Positions 34,873 to 48,274 of a DNA stretch of 53,817 nucleotides are shown here, piece after piece; within the stretch, counting starts at the first letter, position 1, and the number at the start of each line of letters is the position of its first letter. The stretch is from assembly GCF_032854445.1 (NCBI RefSeq), contig NW_027018230.1, positions 1 through 53,817 of the forward strand. The letters run 5' to 3'. The notes under the pieces are model-generated. The model worked only from the letters and a program-made list of their open reading frames with translations. It ran no database searches and had not been told where the DNA came from. Source of the DNA: Liolophura sinensis. Lineage: Eukaryota; Mollusca; Polyplacophora; Chitonida; Chitonidae. The position numbers and the translations under genes are program-made.

Positions 34873-37800
34873 ACTCCATGGAAACCACGGAAATTTGAAA
34901 TTTTTCAACAGCTGGAGATGCCTGGCCCAATTGCGCATCTTTTGGCACCTTATTGATGTGGGTCAGTGTTTAATTGTACTTTTTACAGCAGACTATATCA
35001 AGTACCTTGTGTTTTTTATATACAAATGGTGTGGTTTTTCAACATGTAGATAAAGACATTGAGTTTGTTTTCGACTTAGAAGTAAGACAATTGCTGGATG
35101 AGTTAAATGGGCTTGGCCCAAATATTTGACGTCTTCTAGGGTACCGAAGGGCACATAACTTATAATCAAAAGTTGAATATAATAATGACCAGTCGCGATG
35201 GTACATTGTAAATGTAGCCGATTTCAATTAGCAAAAAGACCAGGCAAAAATCCAAAAGTGGAAAAACTGTTCCAATGCTGCTGGTAAGAGGCTAATCCGA
35301 CGTATTTTGTGACGAGAAATCGAATGGTGCAAACCGCGTTGCTCTCCGGCCAATACTTTTGGCTGTAGCGACAATTGAATGAGAATTTATGTGAAAGTTA
35401 CGTGCCCAGCAACGGCTCTTACTCCATGGAAACCAAGGAAATTTGCAATTTTTCAACAGCTGGAGATGCCTGGCCCAATTGCGCATCTTTTGGCACCTTA
35501 TTGATGTGGGTCAGTGTTTAATTGTACTTTTTACAGCAGACTATATCAAGTACCTTGTGTTTTTTATATACAAATGGTGTGGTTTTTCAACATGTAGATA
35601 AAGACATTGAGTTTGTCTTCGACTTAGAAGTAAGACAATTGCTGGATGAGTTAAATGGGCTTGGCCCAAAGATTTGACGTCTTCTGGGGTATCAAAGGGC
35701 ACATAACTTATAATTAAAAGTTGAATATAATAATGACCAGTCGCGATGGTACATAGTAAATGTAGCCGAATTTAATTAGCAAAAAGACCAGGCAAAAATC
35801 CAAAAGTGGAAAAACTGTTCCAATGCTTATAGTAAGAGGCTAATCCGACGTATTTTGTGACGAGAAATCGAATGGTGCAAACCGCGTTGCTCTCCGACCA
35901 ATACTTGTGGCTGTAGCGACAATTAAATCAGCATTTATGTGAAAATCACGTGCCCAGCAACGGATCTTACTCCATGGAAACCACGGAAATTTGAAATTTT
36001 TCAAAAGCTGGAGATCTCTGGCCCAATTGCGCATCTTTTGGCACCTTATTGATGTGGGTCAGTGTTCAATTGTACTTTTTCCAGCAGACTGTATCAAGTA
36101 CCTTGTGTTTTTTATATACAAATGGTGTGGTTTTTCAACATGTAGATAAAGACATTGAGTTTGTTTTCGACTTAGAAGTAAGACAATTGCTTAATGAGTT
36201 AAATGGGCTTGGCTTAAAAATTTGACGTCTTCTGGGCTACCGAAGGGCACATAACTTATAATCAAAAGTTGAATATAGTAATGACCAGTCGCGATATTAC
36301 ATAGTAAATGTAGCCGAATTTAATTAGCAAAAAGCCCAGGCAAAAATCCCAAAGTGGAAAAACTGTTCCAATGCTGCTGGTAAGAGGCTAATCCGACGTA
36401 TTTTGTGACGAGAAATCGAATGGTGCAAACCGCGTTGCTCTCCGACCAATACTTTTGGCTGTAGTGACAATTGAATGAGCATTTATGTGAAAATCACGTG
36501 CCTAACAACGGCTCTTACTCCATGGAAACCAAGGAAATTTGCAATTTTTTCACAGCTGGAGATGCCTGGCCCAATTGCGCATCTTTTGGCACCTTATTGA
36601 TGTGGGTCAGTGTTTAATTGTACTTTTTACAGCAGACTGTATCAAGTACCTTGTGTTTTTTATATACAAATGGTGTGGTTTTTCAACATGTAGATAAAGA
36701 CATTGAGTTTGTCTTCGACTTAGAAGTAAGACAATTGCTGGATGAGTTAAATGGGCTTGGCCCAAAGATTTGACGTCTTCTGGGCTACCGAAGGGCACAT
36801 AACTTATAATCAAAAGTTGAATATAGTAATGACCAGTCGCGATATTACATAGTAAATGTAGCCGAATTTAATTAGCAAAAAGCCCAAGCAAAAATCCAAA
36901 AGTGGAAAAACTGTTCCAATGCTGCTGGTAAGAGGCTAATCCGACGTATTTTGTGAGGAGAAATCGAATGGTGCAAACCGCGTTGCTCTCCGACCAACAC
37001 TTATGGCTGTAGCTACAATTGAATGAGCATTTATGTGAAAATCACGTGCCTAACAACGGCTCTTACTCCATGGAAACCAAGGAAATTTGCAAGTTTTCAA
37101 CAGCTGGAGATGCCTGGCCCAATTGCGCATCTTTTGGCACCTTATTGATGTGGGTCAGTGTTTAATTGTACTTTTTACAGCAGACTGTATCAAGTACCTT
37201 GTGTTTTTTATATACAAATGGTGTGGTTTTTCAACATATAGATAAAGACATTGAGTTTGTCTTCGACTTAGAAGTAAGACAATTGCTGGATGAGTTAAAT
37301 GGGCTTGGCCCAAAGATTTCACGTCTTCTGGGCTACCGAAGGGCACATAACTTATAATCAAAAGTTGACTATAGTAATGACCAGTCGCGATATTACATAG
37401 TAAATGTAGCCGAATTTAATTAGCACAAAGCCCAGGCAAAAATCCAAAAGTGGAAAAACTGTTCCAATGCTGCTGGTAAGAGGCTAATCCGACGTATTTT
37501 GTGACGAGAAATCGAATGGTGCAAACCGCGTTGCTCTCCGACCAATACTTTTGGCTGTAGCGACAATTGAATGAGAATTTATGTGAAAATCACATGCCTA
37601 GCAACGGCTCTTACTCCATGGAAACCAAGGAAATTTGCAATTTTTCAACAGCTGGAGATGCCTGGCCCAATTGCGCATCTTTTGGCACCTTATTGATGTG
37701 GGTCAGTGTTTAATTGTACTTTTTACAGCAGACTGTATCAAGTACCTTGTGTTTTTTATATACAAATAGTGTGGTTTTTCAACATGTAGATAAAGACATC

Positions 37801-39125
37801 GAGTTTGTCTTCGACTTAGAAGTAAGACAATTGCTGGATGAGTTAAATGGGCTTGGCCCAAAGATTTGACGTCTTCTGGGCTACCGAAGGGCACATAACT
37901 TATAACTAAAAGTTGAATATAGTAATGACCAGTCGCGATATTACATAGTAAATGTAGCCGAATTTAATTAGCAAAAAGCCCAGGCAAAAATCCAAAAGTG
38001 GAAAAACTGTTCCAATGCTGCTGGTAAGAGGCTAATCCGACGTATTTTGTGACGAGAAATCGAATGGTGCAAACCGCGTTGCTCTCCGACCAACACTTAT
38101 GGCTGTAGCTACAATTAAATGAGCATTTATGTGAAAATCACGTGCCTAACAACGGCCCTTACTCCATGGAAACCAAATAAATTTGCAATTTTTCAACAGC
38201 TGGAGATGCCTGGCCCAATTGCGCATCTTTTGGCACCTTATTGATGTGGGTCAGTGTTTAATTGTACTTTTTACAGCAGACTGTATCAAGTACCTTGTGT
38301 TTTTTATATACAAATGGTGTGGTTTTTCAACATGTAGATAAAGACATTGAGTTTGTCTTCGACTTAGAAGTAAGACAATTGCTGGATGAGTTAAATGGGC
38401 TTGGCCCAAGGATTTGACGTCTTCTGGACTACCGAAGGGCACATAACTTATAATCAAAAGTTGAATATAGTAATGACCAGTCGCAATATTACATAGTAAA
38501 TGTAGCCGAATTTAATTAGCAAAAAGCCCAGGCAAAAATCCCAAAGTGGAAAAACTGTTCCAATACTGCTGGTAAGAAGCTAATTCGACGTATTTTGTGA
38601 CGAGAAATCGAATGGTGCAAACCGCGTTGCTCCCCGACCAATACTTTTGGCTGTAGCGACAATTGAATGAGCATTTATGTGAAGATCACGTGCCTAACAA
38701 CGGCTCTTACTCCATGGAAACCAAGGAAATTTGCAATTTTTCAACAGCTGGAGATGCCTGGCCCAATTGCGCATCTTTTGGCACCTTATTGATGTGGGTC
38801 AGTGTTTAAATGTACTTTTTACAGCAGACTGTATCAAGTACCTTGTGTTTTTTATATACAAATGGTGTGGTTTTTCAACATGTAGATAAAGACATTGAGT
38901 TTGTCTTCGACTTAGAAGTAAGACAACTGCTGGATGAGTTAAATGGGCTTGGCCCAAAGATTTGACGTCTTCTGGGCTACCGAAGGGCACATAACTTATA
39001 ATCAAAAGTTGACTATTGTAATGACCAGTCGCAATATTACATAGTAAATGTAGCCGAATTTAATTAGCAAAAAGCCCAGGCAAAAATCCAAAAGTTGAAA
39101 AACTGTTCAAATGCTGCTGGTAAGA

Positions 39126-39322
39126 GGCTAATCCGACGTATTTTGTGACGAGAATTCGAATGGTGCAAACCACGTTGCTCTCCGACCATTACTTTTGGCT
39201 GTAGCGACAATTAAATGAGCATTTATGTGAAAATCAAGTTCACAATAAGAGCTCTTACTCCATGGAAACCAAGGAAATTTGCAATTTTTAAACAGCTGGA
39301 GATGCCTGGCCCAATTGCGCAT
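39126..39322 (+). repeat. Divergent segment within one domain III monomer
   Basis: This stretch differs from its neighbours at many positions. It reads GAGAATTCGAATGG, AACCACGTTGCTC and GACCATTACTTTTGG. The CACGTGCCCAGCAACGG stretch is replaced at 39236-39252 by AAGTTCACAATAAGAGC before returning to TCTTACTCC. The left part shares GAATTCGAATGG and GACCATTAC with the left arm of truncated monomer T of domain I. Its length is unchanged, so this is substitution or conversion from a divergent copy rather than an insertion. Confidence 0.8.
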
Positions 39323-42300
39323 CTTTTGGTACCTTATTGATGTGGGTCAGTGTTCAGTTGTACTTTTTACAGCAGACTGTATCAAGTACCTTGTGTTTTT
39401 TATATACAAATGGTGTGGTTTTTCAACATGTAGATAAAGACATTGAGTTTGTCTTCGACTTAGAAGTAAGACAATTGCTGGATGAGTTAAATGGGCTTGG
39501 CCCAAAGATTTGACGTCTTCTGGGCTACCGAAGGGCACATAACTTATAATCAAAAGTTGAATATAGTAATGACCAGTCGCGATGGTACATTGTAAATGTA
39601 GCCGATTTCAATTAGCAAAAAGACCAGGCAAAAATCCAACAGTGGAAAAACTGTTCCAATGCTGCTGGTAAGAGGCTAATCCGACGTATTTTGTGACGAG
39701 AAATCGCGAATGGTGCAAACCGCGTTGCTCTCCGACCAATACTTTTGGCTGCAGCGACAATTGAATGAGCATTTATGTGAAAATCACGTGCCCAGCAACG
39801 GCTCTTACTCCATGGAAACCAAGGAAATTTGCAATTTTTCAACAGCTGGAGATGCCTGGCCCAATTGCGCATCTTTTGGCACCTTATTGATGTGGGTCAG
39901 TGTTCAATTGTACTTTTTACAGCAGACTATATTAAGTACCCTTGTTGTTTTTATATACAAATGGTGTGGTTTTTCAACATGTAGATAAAGACATTGAGTT
40001 TGTCTTCGACTTAGAAGTAAGACAATTGCTGGATGAGTTAAATGGGCTTGGCCCAAAGATTTGACGTCTTCTGGGCTACCGAAGGGCACATAACTTATAA
40101 TCAAAAGTTGAATATAGTAATGACCAGTCGCGATATTACATAGTAAATGTAGCCGAATTTAATTAGCAAAAAGCCCAGGCAAAAATCCAAAAGTGGAAAA
40201 ACTGTTCCAATGCTGCTGGTAAGAGGCTAATCCGACGTATTTTGTGACGAGAAATCGAATGGTGCAAACCGTGTTGCTCTCCGACCAACACTTATGGTTG
40301 TAGCTACAATTGAATGAGCATTTATGTGAAAATCACGTGCCTAACAACGGCTCTTACTCATTGGAAACCAAGGAAATTTGCAATTTTCAACAGCTGGAGA
40401 TGCCTGGCCCAATTCCGCATCTTTTTGCACCTTATTGATGTGGGTCAGTGTTTAATTATACTTTTTACAGCAGACTGTATCAAGTACCTTGTGTTTTTTA
40501 TATACAAATGGTGTGGTTTTTCAACATGTAGATAAAGACATTGAGTTTGTCTTCGACTTAGAAGTAAGACAATTGCTGGATGAGTTAAATGGGCTTGGCC
40601 CAAAGATTTGACGTCTTCTGGGCTACCGAAGGGCACATAACTTATAATCAAAAAGTTGAATATAGTAATGACCAGTCGCGATATTACATAAAATATGTAG
40701 CCGAATTTAATTAGCAAAAAGCCCAGGCAAAAATCCAAAAGTGGAAAAACTGTTCCAATGCTGCTGGTAAGAGGCTAATCCGACGTATTTTGTGACGAGA
40801 AATCGAATGGTGCAAACCGCGTTGCTCTCCGACCAATACTGTTGGCTGTAGCGACAATTGAATGAGCATTTATGTGAAAATCACGTGCCTAACAACGGCT
40901 CTTACTCCATGGAAACCAAGGAAATTTGCAATTTTTCAACAGCTGGAGATGCCTGGCCCAATTGCGCATCTTTTGCACCTTATTGATGTGGGTCAGTGTT
41001 TAATTGTACTTTTTACAGCAGACTGTATCAAGTACCTTGTGTTTTTTATATACAAATGGTGTAGTTTTCAACAAGTAGATAAAGACATTGAGTTTGTCTT
41101 CGACTTAGAAGTAAGACAATTGCTGGATGAGTTAAATGGGCTTGGCCCAAAGATTTGACGTCTTCTGGGCTACCGAAGGGCACATAACTTATAATCAAAA
41201 GTTGAATATAGTAATGACCAGTCGCGATATTACATAGTAAATGTAGCCGATTTCAATTAGCAAAAAGCCCAAGCAAAAATCCAAAAGTGGAAAAAACTGT
41301 TCCAATGCTGCTGGTAAGAGGCTAATCCGACGTATTTTGTGACGAGAAATCGAATGGTGCAAACCGCGTTGCTCTCCGACCAATACTTTTGGCTGCAGCG
41401 ACAATTGAATGAGCATTTATGTGAAAATCACGTGCCCAGCAACGGCTCTTACTCCATGGAAACCAAGGAAATTTGCAATTTTTCAACAGCTGGAGATGCC
41501 TGGCCCAATTGCGCATCTTTTGGCACCTTATTGATGTGGGTCAGTGTTCAATTGTACTTTTTACAGCAGACTATATGAAGTACCTTGTTGTTTTTATATA
41601 CAAATGGTGTGGTTTTTCAACATGTAGATAAAGACATTGAGTTTGTCTTCGACTTAGAAGTAAGACAATTGCTGGATGAGTTAAATGGGCTTGGCCCAAA
41701 GATTTGACGTCTTCTGGGCTACCGAAGGGCACATAACTTATAATCAAAAGTTGAATATAGTAATGACCAGTCGCGATATTACATAAAATATGTAGCCGAA
41801 TTGAATTAGCAAAAAGCCCAGGCAAAAATCCAAAAGTGGAAAAACTGTTCCAGTGCTGCTGATAAGAGGCTAATCCGACGTATTTTGTGACGAGAAATCG
41901 AGTGGTGCAAACCGCGTTGCTCTCCGACCAATACTTTTGGCTGTAGCGACAATTGAATGAGCATTTATGTGAAAACCACGTGGCTAACAACGGCTCTTAC
42001 TCCATGGAAACCAAGGAAATTTGCAATTTTTCAACAGCTGGAGATGCCTGGCCCAATTGCGCTTCTTTTTGCACCTTATTGATGTGGGTCAGTGTTTAAT
42101 TGTACTTTTTACAGCAGACTGTATCAAGTACCTTGTGTTTTTTATATACAAATGGTGTGGTTTTTTCAACATGTAGATAAAGACATTGAGTTTGTCTTCG
42201 ACTTAGAAGTAAGACAATTGCTGGATGAGTTAAATGGGCTTGGCCCAAAGATTTGACGTCTTCTGGGCTACCGAAGGGCACATAACTTATAATCAAAAGT

Positions 42301-43424
42301 TGACTATAGTAATGACCAGTCGCGATATTACATAGTAAATGTAGCCGAATTTAATTAGCAAAAAGCCCAGGCAAAAATCCCAAAGTGGAAAAACTGTTCC
42401 AATACTGCTGGTAAGAGGCTAATCCGACGTATTTTGTGACGAGAAATCGAATGGTGCAAACCGCGTTGCTCTCCGACCAATACTTTTGGCTGTAGCGACA
42501 ATTGAATGAGCATTTATGTGAAAATCACGTGACCAGCAACGGCTCTTACTCCATGGAAACCAAGGAAATTTGCAATTTTTCAACAGCTGGAGATGCCTGG
42601 CCCAATTGCGTATCTTTTGGCACCTTATTGATGTGGGTCAGTGTTCAATTGTACTTTTTACAGCAGACTGTATCAAGTACCTTGTTGTTTTTATATACAA
42701 ATGGTGTGGTTTTTCAACATGTAGATAAAGACATTGAGTTTTTCTTCGACTTAGAAGTAAGACAATTGCTGGATGAGTTAAATGGGCTTGGCCCAAAGAT
42801 TTGACGTCTTCTGGGCTACCGAAGGGCACATAACTTATAATCAAAAGTTGAATATAGTAATGACCAGTCGCGATATTACATAGTAAATGTAGCCGAATTT
42901 AATTAGCAAAAAGCCCAGGCAAAAATCTCAAAGTGGTAAAACTGTTCCAATACTGCTGGTAAGAAGCTAATCCGACGTATTTTGTGACGAGAAATCGAAT
43001 GGTGCAAACCGCGTTGCTCTCCGACCAATACTTTTGGCTGTAGCGACAATTGAATGAGCATTTATGTGAAAATCACGTGACCAGCAACGGCTCTTACTCC
43101 ATGGAAACCAAGGAAATTTGCAATTTTTCAACAGCTGGAGATGCCTGGCCCAATTGCGCATCTTTTGGCACCTTATTGATGTGGGTCAGTGTTTAATTGT
43201 ACTTTTTACAGCAGACTGTATCAAGTACCTTGTGTTTTTTATATACAAATGGTGTGGTTTTTCAACATGTAGATAAAGACATTGAGTTTGTCTTCGACTT
43301 AGAAGTAAGACAATTGCTGGGTGAGTTAAATGGGCTTGGCCCAAAGATTTGACGTCTTCTGGACTACCGAAGGGCACATAACTTATAATTAAAAGTTGAC
43401 TATAGTAATGACCAGTCGCGATGG

Positions 43425-46103
43425 TACATAGTAAATGTAGTGGATTTGAATCAGCAAAAAAATTAGGCAAAAATCCAAAAGTGGAAAAACTGTTCCAATG
43501 CTGCTGGTAAGAGGCTAATCCGACGTATTTTGTGACGAGAAATCGAATGGTGCAAACCGCGTCGCTCTCCGACCAACACTTATGGTTGTAGCTACAATTG
43601 AATGAGCATTTATGTGAAAATCATGTGCCTAACAACGGCTCTTACTCCATGGAAACCAAGGAAATTTGCAATTTTTCAACAGCTGGAGATGCCTGGCCCA
43701 ATTCCGCATCTTTTTGCACCTTATTGATGTGGGTCAGTGTTTAATTGTACTTTTTACAGCAGACTGTATCAAGTACCTTGTGTTTTTTATATACAAATGG
43801 TGTGGTTTTTCAACATGTAGATAAAGACATTGAGTTTGTCTTCGACTTAGAAGTAAGACAATTGCTGGATGAGTTAAATGGGCTTGGCCCAAAGATTTGA
43901 CGTCTTCTGGGCTACCGAAGGGCACATAACTTATAATTAAAAGTTGAATATAGTAATGACCAGTCGCGATATTACATAAAATATGTAGCCGAATTTAATT
44001 AGCAAAAAGCCCAGGCAAAAATCCCAAAGTGGAAAAACTGTTCCAATGCTGCTGGTAAGAGGCTAATCCGACGTATTTTGTGACGAGAAATCGAATGGTG
44101 CAAACCGCGTTGCTCTCCGACCAATACTGTTGGCTGTAGCGACAATTGAATGAGCATTTATGTGAAAATCACGTGCCTAACAACGGCTCTTACTCCATGG
44201 AAACCAAGGAAATTTGCAATTTTTCAACAGCTGGAGATGCCTGGCCCAATTGCGCATCTTTTGGCACCTTATTGATGTGGGTCAGTGTTTAATTGTACTT
44301 TTTACAGCAGACTGTATCAAGTACCTTGTGTTTTTTATATACAAATGGTGTGGTTTTTCAACATGTAGATAAAGACATTGAGTTTGTCTTCGACTTAGAA
44401 GTAAGACAATTGCTGGATGAGTTAAATGGGCTTGGCCCAAAGATTTGACGTCTTCTGGGCTACCGAAGGGCACATAACTTATAATCAAAAGTTGAATATA
44501 GTAATGACCAGTCGCGATATTACATAGTAAATGTAGCCGAATTTAATTAGCAAAAAGCCCAGGCAAAAATCCAAAAGTGGAAAAACTGTTCCAATGCTGC
44601 TGGTAAGAGGCTAATCCGACGTATTTTGTGACGAGAAATCGAATGGTGCAAACCGCGTTGCTCTCCGACCAACACTTATGGTTGTAGCTACAATTGAATG
44701 AGCATTTATGTGAAAATCACGTGCCTAACAACGGCTCTTACTCCGTGCAAACCAAGGAAATTTGCAATTTTTCAACAGCTGGAGATGCCTGGCCCAATTG
44801 CGCATCTTTTGGCACCTTATTGATGTGGGTCAGTGTTTAATTATACTTTTTACAGCAGACTGTATCAAGTACCTTGTGTTTTTTATATACAAATGGTGTG
44901 GTTTTTCAACATGTAGATAAAGACATTGAGTTTGTCTTCGACTTAGAAGTAAGACAATTGCTGGATGAGTTAAATGGGCTTGGCCCAAAGATTTGACGTC
45001 TTCTGGGCTACCGAAGGGCACATAACTTATAATCAAAAGTTGACTATAGTAATGACCAGTCGCGATATTACATAGTAAATGTAGCCGAATTTAATTAGCA
45101 AAAAGCCCAGGCAAAAATCCAAAAGTGGTAAAACTGTTCCAATACTGCTGGTAAGAAGCTAATCCGACGTATTTTGTGACGAGAAATCGAATGGTGCAAA
45201 CCGCGTTGCTCTCCGACCAATACTTTTGGCTGTAGCGACAATTGAATGAGCATTTATGTGAAAATCACGTGACCAGCAACGCCTCTTACTCCATGGAAAC
45301 CAAGGAAATTTGCAATTTTTCAACAGCTGGAGATGCCTGGCCCAATTGCGCATCTTTTGGCACCTTATTGATGTGGGTCAGTGTTTAATTGTACTTTTTA
45401 CAGCAGAGTGTATCAAGTACCTTGTGTTTTTTATATACAAATGGTGTGGTTTTTCAACATGTAGATAAAGACATTGAGTTTGTCTTCGACTTAGAAGTAA
45501 GACAATTGCTGGATGAGTTAAATGGGATTGGCCCAAAGATTTGACGTCTTCTGGGCTACCGAAGGGCACATAACTTATAATCAAAAGTTGAATATAGTAA
45601 TGACCAGTCGCGATATTACATAGTAAATGTAGCCGAATTTAATTAGCAAAAAGCCCAAGCAAAAATCCAAAAGTGGTAAAACTGTTCCAATGCTGCTGGT
45701 AAGAGGCTAATCCGACGTATTTTGTGACGAGAAATCGAATGGTGCAAACCGCGTTGCTCTCCGACCAACACTTATGGCTGTAGCTACAATTGAATGAGCA
45801 TTTATGTGAAAATCACGTGCCTAACAACGGCTCTTACTCCATGGAAACCAAGGAAATTTGCAATTTTTCAACAGCTGGAGATGCCTGGCCCAATTGCGCA
45901 TCTTTTGGCACCTTATTGATGTGGGTCAGTGTTTAATTGTACTTTTTACAGCAGAGTGTATCAAGTACCTTGTGTTTTTTATATACAAATGGTGTGGTTT
46001 TTCAACATGTAGATAAAGACATTGAGTTTGTCTTCGACTTAGAAGTAAGACAATTGCTGGATGAGTTAAATGGGCTTGGCCCAAAGATTTGACGTCTTCT
46101 GGG
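43425..46103 (+). repeat. Duplicated block V, copy 1 (about 2.7 kb)
   Basis: It is shared with 50548-53226, offset 7123-7124 bp (13 monomers). Ordered private markers are TAGTGGATTTGAATCAGC (43438), AAAATCATGTGCC, TACATAAAATATGTA (43973), CAATACTGTTGGC, ACTCCGTGCAAACC (44741), CCAGCAACGCCTC (45272), GCAGAGTGTATC (45404 and 45952) and AAATGGGATTGGCCC. The order is identical in both copies. Confidence 0.9.
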
Positions 46104-48274
46104 CTACCGAAGGGCAAATAACTTATAATCAAAAGTTGAATATAGTAATGACCAGTCGCGATATTACATAGTAAATGTAGCCGAATTTAATTAGCAAAAA
46201 GCCCAGGCAAAAATCCAAAAGTGGAAAAACTGTTCCAATGCTGCTGGTAAGAGGCTAATCCGACGTATTTTGTGACGAGAAATCGAATGGTGCAAACCGC
46301 GTTGCTCTCCGACCAATACTTTTGGCTGTAGCGACAATTGAATGAGCATTTATGTGAAAATCACGTGACCAGCAACGGCTCTTACTCCATGGAAACCAAG
46401 GAAATTTGCAATTTTTCAACAGCTGGAGATGCCTGGCCCAATTGCGCATCTTTTTTCACCTTATTGATGTGGGTCAGTGTTTAATTATACTTTTTACAGC
46501 AGACTGTATCAAGTACCTTGTTGTTTTTATATACAAATGGTGTGGTTTTTCAACATGTAGATAAAGACATTGAGTTTGTCTTCGACTTAGAAGTAAGACA
46601 ATTGCTGGATGAGTTAAATGGGCTTGGCCCAAAGATTTGACGTCTTCTGGGCTACCGAAGGGCACATAACTTATAATTAAAAGTTGAATATAGTAATGAC
46701 CAGTCGCGATATTACATAAAATATGTAGCCGAATTTAATTAGCAAAAAGCCCAGGCAACAATCCAAAAGTGGAAAAACTGTTCCAATGCTGCTGGTAAGA
46801 AGCTAATCCGACGTATTTTGTGACGAGAAATCGAATGGTGCGAACCGCGTTGCTCTCCGACCAATACTTTTGGCTGTAGCGACAATTGAATGAGCATTTA
46901 TGTGAAGATCACGTGACCAGCAACGGTTCTTACTCCATGGAAACCAAGGAAATTTGCAATTTTTCAACAGCTGGAGATGCCTGGCCCAATTGCGCATCTT
47001 TTGGCACCTTATTGATGTGGGTCAGTGTTCAATTGTACTTTTTACAGCAGACTGTATCAAGTACCTTGTTGTTTTTATATACAAATGGTGTGGTTTTTAA
47101 ACATGTAGATAAAGACATTGAGTTTGTCTTCGACTTAGAAGTAAGACAATTGCTGGATGAGTTAAATGGGCTTGGCCCAAAGATTTGACGTCTTCTGGGC
47201 TACCGAAGGGCACATAACTTATAATCAAAAGTATAATATAGTAATGACCAGTCGCGATATTACATAGTAAATGTAGCCAAATTGAATTAGCAAAAAGCCC
47301 AGGCAAAAATCCAAAAGTGGAAAAACTGTTCCAATGCTGCTGGTAAGAGGCTAATCCGACGTATTTTGTGACGAGAAATCGAATGGTGCAAACCGCGTTG
47401 CTCTCCGACCAATACTTTTGGCTGTAGCGACAATTGAATGAGCATTTATGTGAAAATCACGTGCCTAACAACGGCTCTTACTCCATGGAAACCAAGGAAA
47501 TTTGCAATTTTTCAACAGCTGGAGATGCCTGGTCCAATTGCGCATCTTTTGGCACCTTATTGATGTGGGTCAGTGTTTAATTGTACTTTTTACAGCAGAC
47601 TGTATCAAGTACCTTGTGTTTTTTATATACAAATGGTGTGGTTTTTCAACATGTAGATAAAGACATTGAGCTTGTCTTCGACTTAGAAGTAAGACAATTG
47701 CTGGATGAGTTAAATGGGCTTGGCCCAAAGATTTGACGTCTTCTGGGCTACCGAAGGGCACATAACTTATAATCAAAAGTTGAATATAGTAATGACCAGT
47801 CGCGATATTACATAGTAAATGTAGCCGAATTCAATTAGCAAAAAGCCCAAGCAAAAATCCAAAAGTGGTAAAACTGTTCCAATGCTGCTGGTAAGAGGCT
47901 AATCCGACGTATTTTGTGACGAGAAATCGAATGGTGCAAACCGCGTTGCTCTCCGACCAATACTTATGGCTGTAGCTACAATTGAATGAGCATTTATGTG
48001 AAAATCACGTGCCTAACAACGGCTCTTACTCCATGGAAACCAAGGAAATTTGCAATTTTTCAACAGCTGGAGATGCCTGGCCCAATTGCGCATCTTTTGG
48101 CACCTTATTGATGTGGGTCAGTGTTTAATTGTACTTTTTACAGCAGACTGTATCAAGTACCTTGTGTTTTTTATATACAAATGGTGTGGTTTTTCAACAT
48201 GTAGATAAAGACATTGAGTTTGTCTTCGACTTAGAAGTAAGACAATTGCTGGATGAGTTAAATGGGCTTGGCCC

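Larger units (their letters stand above)
13196..36215 (+). repeat. Domain II: 42 full-length monomers in mosaic higher-order arrangement
   Basis: All units are 548 bp except a few one- or two-base additions, such as GGGGGTACC near 28560 and AATGGAGAATTT near 32090. No T units occur. Monomers resemble types A, B, C and D of domain I but are reshuffled. Private variants recur at 4-5 units in the left half and 8, 11 and 13 units in the right half, so there is no single HOR period across the domain. Sites common here are GGGGTACCAAAGGGC or GGGGTACCGAAGGGC, AATATAATAATGACC and GGTACACAGTAAATG. Confidence 0.88.

Noticed and set aside
36490-36520. Telomere-like CCTAA in GTGCCTAACAACGG of domain III
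   Set aside because: It occurs once per monomer and never in tandem, so it is not telomeric repeat.
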